Shown here piece by piece: positions 35,556 to 44,814 of a stretch of 64,000 bases of DNA (positions are counted from its first letter, which is position 1; each line of letters opens with the position of its first letter). This DNA is from Planctomycetota bacterium (GTDB lineage Bacteria > Planctomycetota > UBA1135 > GCA-002686595), in the NCBI GenBank assembly GCA_016712565.1, contig JADJQU010000010.1:148000-211999 (forward strand), given 5' to 3'. Below the pieces are notes generated by a model. It was not told the origin of the DNA, made no database searches, and saw nothing but the letters and a program-made list of their open reading frames with translations. Position numbers and translations under genes: made by a program.

Positions 35556-36290
35556 TCAGCTCCCGAGCGCCCGGAACAGATCGGCGATCTCGGCGTCGAT
35601 GGCGCCTTCCAGATCGGCGCAGTCGGAGACGGTCTCGGCGATCTCGGCCCGCAGGCGCTCGCGGTAGCGCTTGCGCAGACGGTGCACGGCCACCTTGACC
35701 GCGCCCTCGCTGGAGCCCAAACGCTCGGCGTAGTGCGCGCAGGACTGCACCTCGCCGCCGGCCAGTTCGCCCTTGAGCACGTCGAAGAGCGCGCCGCGGT
35801 CGGAGGCGCGGTACTCCTGCTCCAGGCCCGACAGCGCGCGGGTCAAGAGCGCCAGGGCCCACTCGCGTTCGAAGACCCGCACGGCCTCCTCCTCGGGGGC
35901 CCGCAGGGCGTAGCGCGCGTCGGCGTCCGAGAAATCGATGGCGAGGCGCTGCCGGTCGCCGCCGCGCTTCTGCGTGCTGGCGGCATCGCGCACGTTGGCC
36001 AGATGGTTCTTCACGCCGGCCAAGAGGAACGAGCGGAAGCGGCCCTTCTCGGGGGCCAGCCGGCCGAAGTCGGCCTTGGAGAGGAGCTGCTCGAAAAAGC
36101 CCTGCACGGCGTCCTCGGCATCCTGGGCCCCCACGCCCCTGCGGCGCACGAAGGCGTACAGGGGGTACCAATAGGCCTGGCACAGGGAGGCCAGGGCGTC
36201 CCGGGAGCGCGGGGAGTCGCTGCCCGCCGCCGCGCGCACGACGCTCCAGCGCGTGGTCAGGAACTGATCGCCCGCCGGCGGGGTTTCCAC
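35556..36290 (-). CDS. ECF-type sigma factor of the TTRW group
   Basis: 244 residues from GTG 36290. The start G-D-Q-F-L-T-T-R-W-S-V-V-R-A-A is the hallmark of a planctomycete/acidobacterial ECF-like group. Region 2 includes D-A-E-D-A-V-Q-G-F-F-E-Q-L-L, and region 4 ends E-G-A-V-K-V-A-V-H-R-L-R-K-R-Y. No anti-sigma factor is adjacent; instead the next gene is a transmembrane kinase, as in sigma/kinase pairs where phosphorylation is proposed to switch the sigma factor. The longer frame upstream, to a Met near 36372, would overlap the divergent protease promoter and is rejected. Confidence 0.88.
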   Translation of the reverse strand: METPPAGDQFLTTRWSVVRAAAGSDSPRSRDALASLCQAYWYPLYAFVRRRGVGAQDAEDAVQGFFEQLLSKADFGRLAPEKGRFRSFLLAGVKNHLANVRDAASTQKRGGDRQRLAIDFSDADARYALRAPEEEAVRVFEREWALALLTRALSGLEQEYRASDRGALFDVLKGELAGGEVQSCAHYAERLGSSEGAVKVAVHRLRKRYRERLRAEIAETVSDCADLEGAIDAEIADLFRALGS

Positions 36291-36369
36291 GGCTGCATGA
36301 TGGCCCCCCCGGGCGCGGGCGGCAACGGCCGGGATTCCCAGCCCTTCGGGAGCGGGGTAGAACTGAAGC

Positions 36370-37971
36370 ATGCTCACCCTCCTCCCGCGACTCGTGCTTG
36401 GCGCTCTGCTCGTCGGTTCGGCCCAGGGGCAGGCGCCCGCTCCCCAGGCCCTGTTCACGCCGGCCGGGGACCAGGCGCTGGCGAACGTGCCCCCCGATCC
36501 CACGTTTGCGACGGAGCGACTGGTGGCGGTCCGCGCGGAGCTGCTCCCCGACACGATCGATCTCGCCCGGGCGCCGCGCTTCGCCCTGGAGCTCGAGAGC
36601 GGGAAGCTCGAGACGGCGCTCCTCGACCGCAGCGAAACCCTGCCTTCGGGCGCGGTGGCCTTCGGCGGCAGCCTGGAGGGCGCGCCCCAAAGCTCGGTGC
36701 ACCTGGTGCGCCGCGGCAACACCGTGGCGGGCAGCGTGCGCGACGGCGCACGGCTCTACAAGGTGAACTGGGCGGGCAACGGCTGGCACCGCGTGGCCCG
36801 CGTGGACGAGTCGCGCTTCCCGCCCTGCGCCACGGGCCCCGAACACGCCGTCGCCGATCGCGGCGGCAGCCCCGCGCCCGGAGGCGGCTACCTGGCCAAT
36901 CCCAACCCCACCATCGACGTGCTGGTGGTCTACACGCCGCTCGCGCGTCAGAACGCGGGCGGGACCACGGCGATCGAGAGCCTGGTCGACCTGGCCGTGG
37001 TGGAGACGAATCAGGCCTACGCCAACAGCCAGGTGAACCAGCGCCTGCGGCTCGTCCACCAGGAGGAACTGACCGGCTACGCGGAGAACGGCGACTTCAA
37101 CACCGAACTGAACCGCCTGACCAACACCGGCGACGGCTGGTTCGACCATGTGCACGGACTGCGCGACCTGTACGGCGCCGACGAAGTGGCCATGATCGTG
37201 GACAGCACCCAGTACTGCGGCATCGGCTGGCTGATGACCACGCTCTCCACCGGCTTCGAGGACCGTGCCTTCACGGTGACCTCGAAGCAGTGCGCCACGG
37301 GCTACTACTCCTTCGCCCACGAGCTCGGCCACAACATGGCGAGCCACCACGATCACGGCAATGCCAGCGGCGCGCTCTACTCCTATTCCTACGGCCACCG
37401 CACGGCCAGCGGGGCCAACCGCACGATCATGGCCTACGCGCCGGGCACGCGGATCCAGTACTTCTCCAATCCCAACATCAGCTACCAGGGCGAGGCGCTC
37501 GGCATCCCCGAGGGCCAGGCCAATGCCGCGGAAAACTGGAAGTCCCTGAACAACACGGCCACCACCGTGGCCCGATTCCGCTGCGCCGTGCCGGCACCCT
37601 ACGGCACGGGCAAGCTGAATTCGCAGGGGGCTCGGCCGACGCTCTCCTGGAGCGGCACGCCCAGCGCCTCGGCGAACAACCTGCACGTCCTCGTCGGCGG
37701 TGCGATCCCCGGCAAGGTCGGGCTCGTGTTTTGGGGCACCCAACCCAATTCGGCGCCGCTCTCGGGCGGAACCCTGTGGGTCGGCGGCTCGATCACCCGC
37801 CTCCCACCCCAGGCCAGCAACGGCTCGGGCGCGGCGGACTTCCCCTTCCCCCTCGCCGCGCTCCCCCCGGGCGACGTGGTCTACGCGCAGCACTGGGGCC
37901 GCGACCCCCAACACCCCGACGGCTTCGGGGCGAGCCTGTCCAACGGCCTGAGGCTCGACGTCTGTCCCTGA
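36370..37971 (+). CDS. Secreted M12-like metzincin protease with planctomycete C-terminal domain
   Basis: 533 residues, with a signal peptide (1-20). The catalytic helix is H-E-L-G-H-N-M-A-S-H-H (317-327): three zinc His with Ala where metzincins usually have Gly, then Asp328, and a Met-turn T-I-M-A-Y-A. This is the reprolysin-like M12B type. A pro-domain precedes it. The last ~125 residues (K-L-N-S-Q-G-A-R-P ... H-W-G-R-D-P ... L-S-N-G-L-R) form the C-terminal domain shared with the proteases at 2 and 56414. It is presumably secreted, with that domain acting as an export or attachment tag. A TAGAAC box (36358) ends 6 bases before the ATG. Confidence 0.88.
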   Translation: MLTLLPRLVLGALLVGSAQGQAPAPQALFTPAGDQALANVPPDPTFATERLVAVRAELLPDTIDLARAPRFALELESGKLETALLDRSETLPSGAVAFGGSLEGAPQSSVHLVRRGNTVAGSVRDGARLYKVNWAGNGWHRVARVDESRFPPCATGPEHAVADRGGSPAPGGGYLANPNPTIDVLVVYTPLARQNAGGTTAIESLVDLAVVETNQAYANSQVNQRLRLVHQEELTGYAENGDFNTELNRLTNTGDGWFDHVHGLRDLYGADEVAMIVDSTQYCGIGWLMTTLSTGFEDRAFTVTSKQCATGYYSFAHELGHNMASHHDHGNASGALYSYSYGHRTASGANRTIMAYAPGTRIQYFSNPNISYQGEALGIPEGQANAAENWKSLNNTATTVARFRCAVPAPYGTGKLNSQGARPTLSWSGTPSASANNLHVLVGGAIPGKVGLVFWGTQPNSAPLSGGTLWVGGSITRLPPQASNGSGAADFPFPLAALPPGDVVYAQHWGRDPQHPDGFGASLSNGLRLDVCP

Positions 37972-38059
37972 ACGAGGCACCGGCCCCGGCGAGGTCCGCG
38001 GGAGGCGGCCCGCTGCCGGTGCCGCCCCGTCGTCGTTCGGAAAACGGGCCCGTGGGAGC

Positions 38060-38065
38060 TAGGCT
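38060..38065 (+). promoter_or_regulatory. -10-like TAGGCT
   Basis: GC-TAGGCT ends 8 bases before the ATG at 38074. TTCGGA lies about 18 bases before it and could be a weak -35. Confidence 0.5.
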
Positions 38066-38073
38066 CTCGACCC

Positions 38074-40653
38074 ATGTGGCCCCTGTGGCTCGCCCTGGTC
38101 CTCGGATCGCCCGCACAGACTGAGGCGGCGCCGCAAGCCCCCCCGGCGCAGGCTCCGGCCCAGAGCTTCGACGAGTTGCTGCGCAAGCAGCCGTTCTTCA
38201 AGAAGATCCTCTGGACCACGGAGGCGCGCTTCGCGCCCTTCGAGATCCTGATCCAGAAGCAGGCCGTGCCCGAGGCGGGCTTCGAGGAGTCCGTGGCTCA
38301 GTTCTACGGGCCCTGGCTCGCCGCGGCGGCCGCGGAGTTCGAGAGCCGCGTGGCCAAGCCCGCGCTGCTCCTGGAGGGGCTGGATCCCCGGCCGCCGCGC
38401 TTGATCGTGCTGTTGAGCGAGGGCGACTACGTCAACTACTCGAAGTCCGTGTCCACCTGGGACGGCTTCGACAGCGCCGCCTGCTACGACGAGCGCATCC
38501 GCGCCGTGGTCGCGCGCTGGGACGCGCCGGGTTCGCCGGCCTTGCGGCGCTATCGCGTGCTGCGGCGCTTCACCGTCGGGCTCCTGCACCAGCGCTCCAC
38601 GGCCGCACTGGGCCGCCAGGGTCCCCTGTGGATCCGCGAGGGATTGGGCCGCTGGCTCGCCTGGCACACGGGCAACGATCCCAAGACCGCTTTCGCCGCT
38701 CCGGGCACGGAACCGGCGCTTCTGGACCTGATGATGGCCCTGGCCGGCGATCCCGCGAAGCAGAACCGCCACCTGCTGCCGCTCGCGACCCTGGCCTCGG
38801 TCACCGGGTATGCCGACCTGCGCAAGCGCGCCATGGACACGGCGAAGCAGCAGGGCTTTCCCTTCAGCGACGACGATCCCTGGCACGGCGCGTACCTGGC
38901 CCAGTCGTCCCTGTGGGTCGAGTTCCTGATGCGACCGGACGCCCCCCAACACAACGCGGCCCTGGGCTCGTACCTGCGGGCCGGCCAGCGCGGCGGCGGC
39001 TCCCCGGCGGACCTGCGGACGGCCTTCGGGGACGCGGACCTCGCGCAACTCGACCGCGAGTTCTTCCTTTGGGCGGCGGCCCGGCTGCGCGACACGCGCC
39101 ACAAGCCCTTCGACGACGCGCGGCTCTCGACCCTGTTCGCGCCCGCGGCCCCGGCGGGCGCGGCAATTCCCGCGGACCCGGGTGACCCGGGGAGCGTCGC
39201 GGCCCAGCCACCCAAGGAGCCCTTGGCGAAGCGCCTGGCCGTGGACCTGGAACACCCCGCGATCGCGCGCGCCCTGGCCCTGCGCAAGGCCGCCGCGGGC
39301 GACCTCGAGTCGGCGGAGAGGGACCTGGAGGCGGCCCTGGCGCGCCCCGCCAAGGAAGAGGAACTCGCGGGCCTGCGCGCGGACCGGGAACGCATCGGGG
39401 CCTGGCGCGGCGCCCGCGACACGTGGCTCGCGGAGCTGTCGAAGTCGGGCGGAAAATTGCAGGTGGAGCGCGACGGCAAGCTCGTCTCGCGCCGGATCAC
39501 CTCCTTGGAATCGGGCGTCCTGGCGCTGGAGTGGCCCCAGGGCACGGAAAAACTGGCCGTCACGGCCCTGGCGCCCTCCCTGTTGGCCACCCAGATGAAG
39601 GCCACGCCCGCGGGGGCGCCGGAATGGGTGCGCGCCTTTGCCTGGATCCTCGGAGGCGAGTCCCGTTGGGAGAAGCAACTGCGCGACAAGAGCGAGGCGG
39701 CCCAGGCCCTGCGCGCGGACGCCACCGGCACCTACCCGGCCCTGGTGCGGCTGGCCAGGACGGCGGCGGCCCTGTCCACCCTGGCCTCCGCGCCGGAGCC
39801 CTCCGGCGTCGTCGAGGCCCGCGGCGTGCTCGACCGGCTGACGGCCCTGCGCGCGAAGGACGCCGCGGGCGACGGCACCCGCGATCATCCGCTGGTGATC
39901 GAGCGGCTCGAAGCGCTGCGGGAACTGGCGGGATTGGCGGCCGGCGTGCTCCACGACGCAGCTCCCCCGCCGCCGGGCTTTTCCGCCACCAGCGTGAGCC
40001 TCGACGCCGACGTGGTCGACTTGACCTACGACTTCGCCAGTCCCGCGGAGCTGGACGACTGGGTTCAGCGGCCCCTGGCGCCGGACGACCGACGCTTCAC
40101 CATGCAGGCTCTGACGATCCCGGAGGACCAGCGCAAGTTCAGCGTGCAGGACGGCTCCTGGACGGGCCGCGGCGCCGAAACGCTCGAACACCGGATTCCC
40201 CTGGGGGCGCCCCTGCACCTGGAAATCGTGCTGCGCCACGGGTACGCCGAAAGCGAAGAGATCGACATCGGCCACTTCCTCGTCGGGATCTGCAATGATC
40301 CACGGACGGGCTACCTGGCCTTCGCCGAGGCGGGCGAGTCCTTCCTGGAGGAGTTCAAGACCGGGCGTTCGATCGTGATGCAAAGCAGCAACCGGACGAG
40401 CGGCTACCTGGGAGATCCGATCCCCCTGGAGCTGGTTCACGACGGCAACGAGGTGCGCTACGTGCACCTGGGCGTCGAGGAGCCGAGGCTGCCCAAACAT
40501 GAATTCAAGTCGGGCGGCATCTTCCTGATCTCCAAGACCAATCGCGTGCTCCTGTTGGACAAGGTGCGCATCCAAGGCCGTCTCAACGCCGACTCGCGGG
40601 CGGCCCTGCGCGAGCGCTGGATCGCCAGGACCGTGGCGGAGGCGGGGCTGTGA
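38074..40653 (+). CDS. Inactive gluzincin-like secreted protein with DUF1080-like end
   Basis: 859 residues, with a signal peptide (about 1-18). The region R-F-T-V-G-L-L-H ... W-I-R-E-G-L-G-R-W aligns with the H-E-A-S-H ... W-I-N-E-G of the peptidase at 7563. His and Glu of HExxH are replaced by Val and Gly, so it cannot bind zinc in the usual way. A helical middle part follows, with E-R-D-L-E-A-A-L repeats. The final ~200 residues look like a laminin-G/DUF1080 beta sandwich (L-D-A-D-V-V-D-L-T-Y-D-F and later), plausibly carbohydrate-binding. The stop overlaps the GTG of the next gene (GTGA), so the two are coupled. Confidence 0.75.
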   Translation: MWPLWLALVLGSPAQTEAAPQAPPAQAPAQSFDELLRKQPFFKKILWTTEARFAPFEILIQKQAVPEAGFEESVAQFYGPWLAAAAAEFESRVAKPALLLEGLDPRPPRLIVLLSEGDYVNYSKSVSTWDGFDSAACYDERIRAVVARWDAPGSPALRRYRVLRRFTVGLLHQRSTAALGRQGPLWIREGLGRWLAWHTGNDPKTAFAAPGTEPALLDLMMALAGDPAKQNRHLLPLATLASVTGYADLRKRAMDTAKQQGFPFSDDDPWHGAYLAQSSLWVEFLMRPDAPQHNAALGSYLRAGQRGGGSPADLRTAFGDADLAQLDREFFLWAAARLRDTRHKPFDDARLSTLFAPAAPAGAAIPADPGDPGSVAAQPPKEPLAKRLAVDLEHPAIARALALRKAAAGDLESAERDLEAALARPAKEEELAGLRADRERIGAWRGARDTWLAELSKSGGKLQVERDGKLVSRRITSLESGVLALEWPQGTEKLAVTALAPSLLATQMKATPAGAPEWVRAFAWILGGESRWEKQLRDKSEAAQALRADATGTYPALVRLARTAAALSTLASAPEPSGVVEARGVLDRLTALRAKDAAGDGTRDHPLVIERLEALRELAGLAAGVLHDAAPPPPGFSATSVSLDADVVDLTYDFASPAELDDWVQRPLAPDDRRFTMQALTIPEDQRKFSVQDGSWTGRGAETLEHRIPLGAPLHLEIVLRHGYAESEEIDIGHFLVGICNDPRTGYLAFAEAGESFLEEFKTGRSIVMQSSNRTSGYLGDPIPLELVHDGNEVRYVHLGVEEPRLPKHEFKSGGIFLISKTNRVLLLDKVRIQGRLNADSRAALRERWIARTVAEAGL

Positions 40654-41924
40654 GGCGCTCCGCGACGGCCCTGGCCGCCTGCGCGCTGCTCGCGGCCGGC
40701 TTCGGCCCGCCGCGGCCCCAGGAGGGCGCCGTGACGCTCCCCATGCCCGTGCCCTGCAAGATCGACGCTCTCCTGGAATCGCCCGGCGGCAGCATCGAAT
40801 TCCAGCTGGAGGTGCGCGCCCCGCGGCCGAAACAAACCACGCCGACGTTCGCGCTGCGCAACGGCGCCCGCGGCGAGGACTTGGTCTGGATCGAGCGCTG
40901 GGAAACGCCTCCGGGCGGACTTGCGCTCCACGTGGACAGCTACGACAGCCACCTGGAGATCACCGGCCGCGACGCGGGGGGCGTGCTGCGGGGACGCTGG
41001 CGCAAGCTGCGCGGGCCGAACGAATGGGCGGAGCTCCCCTTCCGCGGCACGGTCCAACCGGCCACGGCCGCGCCGCCGCCCGTCCTGGATCCCGCGCCAC
41101 CCCCCATCGCCGGGCGCTGGACGGTGAAGTTCTCCAGCTCCGACGAGGCCGCCGTGGGCGTGTTCACGCACCCCGAGCCCGGCCGCGTGGCGGGCACGTT
41201 CCTGACGACGCTCGGGGACTACCGCTACCTGGCGGGCCGCTGGGACGCCGCCCTGGGCCGCTGGAACCTGTCCTGCTTCGACGGCGCCCACGCCTTTCTC
41301 TTCGCGGCCAAGGTGGAGCAGGACGGCTCCCTGGCCGGAGAATTCTGGTCGGGGGCCACCTGGCACGAAACCTGGAAGGCCACGCGGGACGAAGGGGCCG
41401 CGCTGCCCGATCCCTTCGGTCTGACCCGCGCGGCCGAGAAGGTCGATCTCTCCAAGCTCGTGTTCATCGCCCAGGACCGCTCGCGCGTCTCCCTGGCCGA
41501 TCCCCAGTTCGCGGGCAAGGCGCGCATCGTGCAACTCTTCGGCACCTGGTGTCCCAACTGCAACGACGAGGCCACCTACCTGCGCGACCTGCATCGGCGC
41601 TTCAAGAACCAGGGCCTGTCGGTCGTCGGGCTCGCCTTCGAGCTGTCCGGGGACGAGGAACGGGACCTCGCGCAACTGGGCCGCTTCGCCGCGCGCCACC
41701 AGGTGGAGTACCCGCTGCTCCTGGCAGGCAAGTCCGACAAGCAGGAGGCCTCCAAGCGTTTCCCCCTGATCGACCACGTGCGGGCCTACCCCACCACGGT
41801 CTTCCTGCGGGCGGACGGCAGCGTCCGCGCGGTCCACCAGGGCTTCTCCGGCCCGGCCACGGGCGCCGAGCACCAGAAACTGCGCCAGGACTTCGAGCGC
41901 CTGATCGCCGAATTGCTGCGCTAG
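40650..41924 (+). CDS. Secreted thioredoxin-fold (TlpA-like) protein
   Basis: 424 residues, with a signal peptide (1-23). Residues about 25-250 form a beta-rich domain (two W-x-x-x-F/S-type strands repeated: I-A-G-R-W-T-V-K-F, L-A-G-R-W-D-A-A-L). The C-terminal ~160 residues are a TlpA/AhpC-like thioredoxin domain with active site W-C-P-N-C in F-G-T-W-C-P-N-C-N-D-E, and cis-Pro in Y-P-T-T-V-F-L. It should act as an extracytoplasmic thiol reductant or oxidase. The GTG start overlaps the upstream stop. Confidence 0.85.
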   Translation: MRRSATALAACALLAAGFGPPRPQEGAVTLPMPVPCKIDALLESPGGSIEFQLEVRAPRPKQTTPTFALRNGARGEDLVWIERWETPPGGLALHVDSYDSHLEITGRDAGGVLRGRWRKLRGPNEWAELPFRGTVQPATAAPPPVLDPAPPPIAGRWTVKFSSSDEAAVGVFTHPEPGRVAGTFLTTLGDYRYLAGRWDAALGRWNLSCFDGAHAFLFAAKVEQDGSLAGEFWSGATWHETWKATRDEGAALPDPFGLTRAAEKVDLSKLVFIAQDRSRVSLADPQFAGKARIVQLFGTWCPNCNDEATYLRDLHRRFKNQGLSVVGLAFELSGDEERDLAQLGRFAARHQVEYPLLLAGKSDKQEASKRFPLIDHVRAYPTTVFLRADGSVRAVHQGFSGPATGAEHQKLRQDFERLIAELLR

Positions 41925-41992
41925 GGCTGGGCCCCGACGACGGAATTGCCGGATTCCTGAGTCCGTAGGCGGTCGGCCGGGCTTGGGGCACC

Positions 41993-44692
41993 ATGGAACC
42001 CATGGACACGGCCCTGAGACTCGAAGCCCTGCTGGAGCACGCCGACTGGGTGCGGCGCCTGGCGCGCAGCCTGGTGGCGGACCCGGCGCGGGCCGAGGAC
42101 GTGGCCCAGGAGACGTGGCTGGCGGCCCTGCGGTCGCCGCCTGCGGAAACAGGCCACCTGCGGGCCTGGCTCGGGGCGGTGGTGCGCAACGCGGCGCGGC
42201 GCTCGGGGCGCTCGGAGGAACGCCGCGGGCGGCGCGAAGCCGCGGCGGCCCGGGACGAGGCCCTCCCCAGCGCGGCCGAGCTCGTGGAGCAGGCGGACCT
42301 CCAGCGCGAAATCGCCGCGCTGGTGATCGCCCTCGACGAGCCCTACCGCGGCACGCTGCTCCTGCGCTACTACCAGGGCCTGGGGCCGGCCGAGATCGCC
42401 GCGCGCACGGGCGTGCCGCTGAACACGGTGCGCACGCGGCTCGCGCGCGGGCTGGAACAGTTGCGCGAGCGCCTCGACCGACGCTTCGAATCTCGCGGCG
42501 CCTGGCTCACGGCCTTGGCTCCCCTCGCGGCCACCCACGCGTCGGGCGTGCTCACGGGTTCCGCGGTCGTTTCCTCGGGCGCAGCACTGGGAGCAGTCCT
42601 CATGTCGGCGAAGGTGAAATGGGCGTTCGTGGCGGTTGCGGCGTGCCTGGGCCTGGGATGGTGGGTGAGCCGCGACGAGCTCGCGACCCCGGAGCGCGAA
42701 GTGGCGGCGCGAGTCGCGGGTGCGCTGGAAGGCCCCGTCACGGCCCCGCCGCCGGTCGCTCCCGTATCGGACGAGCGCGTGGCCCAGGCCGGGTCGCCCG
42801 CGGCGCCCGAGGCGAGCTCCCCACCGCCGCGCGTCACCACCGTGATCCGCGGCCGGTGCGTGGACCTCCAGGGGATACCGCGGGCGGGGCTCGAGCTCGA
42901 GTGGGTGGACGAGCGCGAGGCCCGCCTCGCGGACGGCTCCTTGTTCGCCGGACCCGTGCAGATCCCGCTGACCCCCGAATTGCTCGCCCTGGCGAACGAT
43001 GCGGCGGGCCTCGCGGCGGCCCATCCCGAGTTGAGCGGCGCCCGCGGCGTCGCCGAAGCGCTGCGCGGCGAACCTCTGCAACGGCCCAGGGTTTGGACGG
43101 CGGCCGACGGCACCTTCGAGATCTCCCAGGACGTCGGCGCCGTCCCGCGCGAATTGGGACTGGATCCGGCGCTCCTCGCCGGGGTTGCCGGACTGCTCAC
43201 GCGGGGCGGCGACGTGGCCCTGGTGCGCCGGGACCTCGTGCTGCTCGCTCGCGTGCGGGTCGACGAGGTTCCGGATCCGCTGTTCATCATCGCCGAGACC
43301 CTCGAGCTCAAGGGCCGCGTCGTCGATTCGGCCGGCCGCGGCCTCTCGGGTGCCCAGGCCCGGTGGGACTTCCGCCCCGAGGGTCTGGGCCGCTTCCCCT
43401 ACGTCGTCACGGGGTCGAGTCAGCGGCATGGACTCTCCTTCTGCGACGAGCAGGGAAACTTTGAGTTCGGATCCGTCCCGGCCGGCACGTCGGGGTTCGT
43501 GCGGTTCTCCGCACCGGGGTTCACGACCGAGGCGCTCAGCATTCCCGCGCGCTCAGAGCACGACCTCGAAATCGTGCTCGAGGCCGAACCGACGGAGGCC
43601 CTGGTGCGCCTCTCCGGGCACGTCGTTCACGCGGACGGCCGCCCCGCCGCCGGCGCCCAGGTCGATTTCGGCCAGGACGGCTGCCGGGCCGGCGCCGACG
43701 GTCGGTTCGAGTTGAGGCTCACCACGGGCGCTCGGCCGGAAACGAGCCTGACCGCCTTCACCGCCGGCGCGCGCCCGGGGACCCTGGCGCACTTCGGTGA
43801 GCGAATCCTGGCCGAGGGCACTTCCGTCGAGGGCGTGGTCCTGGTCTTGGGCGAGGCCCTGCCCGCGATCCGGGCCCGCGTGCTGGACGAGGATGGCCGT
43901 CCCTGCGCGGGCTGGAGCGCGGCCCTGCTCGACGCGGAGCCCTGGGGCACCTCGAATCGCAGCCTGGAGTCCATGGCCGCCGACGAACCCCTCCAGGTCA
44001 AGACCGACGCCGAGGGTCGGGTGGCCTTCGGTGGACTTCTGGAACATCCCTATCGCGTGCGCGCCTGGTCGGAGGAGACCCTGGTCGCCCTGGAAAGCGG
44101 GCCGGTGCAGCCGGGTGGCGAGGTCGAACTCCGGGTGCCGGCCTCCGCGCTGGTCGAGAGGGTCGTCGGCCGCGTCGTCTCCCGTCGTGGGATCCCGGTG
44201 GGCAACGCCTCGATCGTGCTGGGCCTGGTGACCGTGGAGCTCGGCGGCGGCCGTTCGATGGTGTTCAAGCCCGCGGGGGAAGCCGATGCCGCGGGCCGCT
44301 TCGAGATCCGGAACGTCCCGCGCCACGGCTGCCTGATCGGCGCCCAGGCCGCGTCGATCCGCGGAGGCTCGGTGCCGTTCGACGAGACGATGCTGGGCCG
44401 CGAGCTGGTGATCGAAGTGGACCTGGAGTTGCGCTTCCGCGTGGAGCCGCGCAGCGCGGGGGAATTCGATCGCTTCGGCGTGCAGGACCGCGCGGGCGCG
44501 CCCGTGATCGTCGTGATGCAATTGCACGCCTCCCGGAGCTTGACGGATCGAGTGGGCCGAAGGAGCGACGGCTTCCCGGTCTGCTCGACGACCGAAGTCG
44601 CGGAGACCCTGGTGCTCTACCAGGGCGAAACCGAGGTCCGCCGCGTGCCGCTCGTGCTGAGGCCGGGCGAAATCACGATCGTGGCCCCCTGA
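41993..44692 (+). CDS. Membrane-tethered ECF sigma factor with extracytoplasmic beta-sandwich repeats
   Basis: 899 residues. Residues 1-170 are a full ECF sigma factor: region 2 with A-R-A-E-D-V-A-Q-E-T-W-L, region 4 with Y-Y-Q-G-L-G-P-A-E-I-A-A-R-T and V-P-L-N-T-V-R-T-R-L-A-R. One membrane helix is at about 207-225 (K-V-K-W-A-F-V-A-V-A-A). The remaining ~670 residues are extracytoplasmic and carry several carboxypeptidase-regulatory (CnaB-like) repeats, each opening V-V-D-S-A-G-R-G-L-S-G-A, H-A-D-G-R-P-A-A-G-A or D-E-D-G-R-P-C-A-G-W. Sigma and sensor are thus one polypeptide. Release presumably needs proteolysis, or the factor works at the membrane. ATG 41993 or 42002 may be the start. Confidence 0.85.
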   Translation: MEPMDTALRLEALLEHADWVRRLARSLVADPARAEDVAQETWLAALRSPPAETGHLRAWLGAVVRNAARRSGRSEERRGRREAAAARDEALPSAAELVEQADLQREIAALVIALDEPYRGTLLLRYYQGLGPAEIAARTGVPLNTVRTRLARGLEQLRERLDRRFESRGAWLTALAPLAATHASGVLTGSAVVSSGAALGAVLMSAKVKWAFVAVAACLGLGWWVSRDELATPEREVAARVAGALEGPVTAPPPVAPVSDERVAQAGSPAAPEASSPPPRVTTVIRGRCVDLQGIPRAGLELEWVDEREARLADGSLFAGPVQIPLTPELLALANDAAGLAAAHPELSGARGVAEALRGEPLQRPRVWTAADGTFEISQDVGAVPRELGLDPALLAGVAGLLTRGGDVALVRRDLVLLARVRVDEVPDPLFIIAETLELKGRVVDSAGRGLSGAQARWDFRPEGLGRFPYVVTGSSQRHGLSFCDEQGNFEFGSVPAGTSGFVRFSAPGFTTEALSIPARSEHDLEIVLEAEPTEALVRLSGHVVHADGRPAAGAQVDFGQDGCRAGADGRFELRLTTGARPETSLTAFTAGARPGTLAHFGERILAEGTSVEGVVLVLGEALPAIRARVLDEDGRPCAGWSAALLDAEPWGTSNRSLESMAADEPLQVKTDAEGRVAFGGLLEHPYRVRAWSEETLVALESGPVQPGGEVELRVPASALVERVVGRVVSRRGIPVGNASIVLGLVTVELGGGRSMVFKPAGEADAAGRFEIRNVPRHGCLIGAQAASIRGGSVPFDETMLGRELVIEVDLELRFRVEPRSAGEFDRFGVQDRAGAPVIVVMQLHASRSLTDRVGRRSDGFPVCSTTEVAETLVLYQGETEVRRVPLVLRPGEITIVAP

Positions 44693-44743
44693 CCGGGGCA
44701 CCGGGGCCGACTAGCAGCCCGTTGGCCCCCCCCTCCTGCGGCC

Positions 44744-44783
44744 GAGCGTGCTTCGGCGCTCCTTGTTGCGCCTTCCCACGCTC
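44744..44783. terminator. Compound inverted repeat between convergent genes
   Basis: GAGCGTG (44744-44750) pairs with CACGCTC (44777-44783), and inside it GGCGC (44755-44759) pairs with GCGCC (44768-44772). It sits between the ends of the plus-strand sigma fusion and the minus-strand gene at 44815, where a shared terminator is expected. There is no clear T-run. Confidence 0.45.
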
Positions 44784-44814
44784 GCCCTCGCGACGGGAGT
44801 TTTCCAACGGACGG

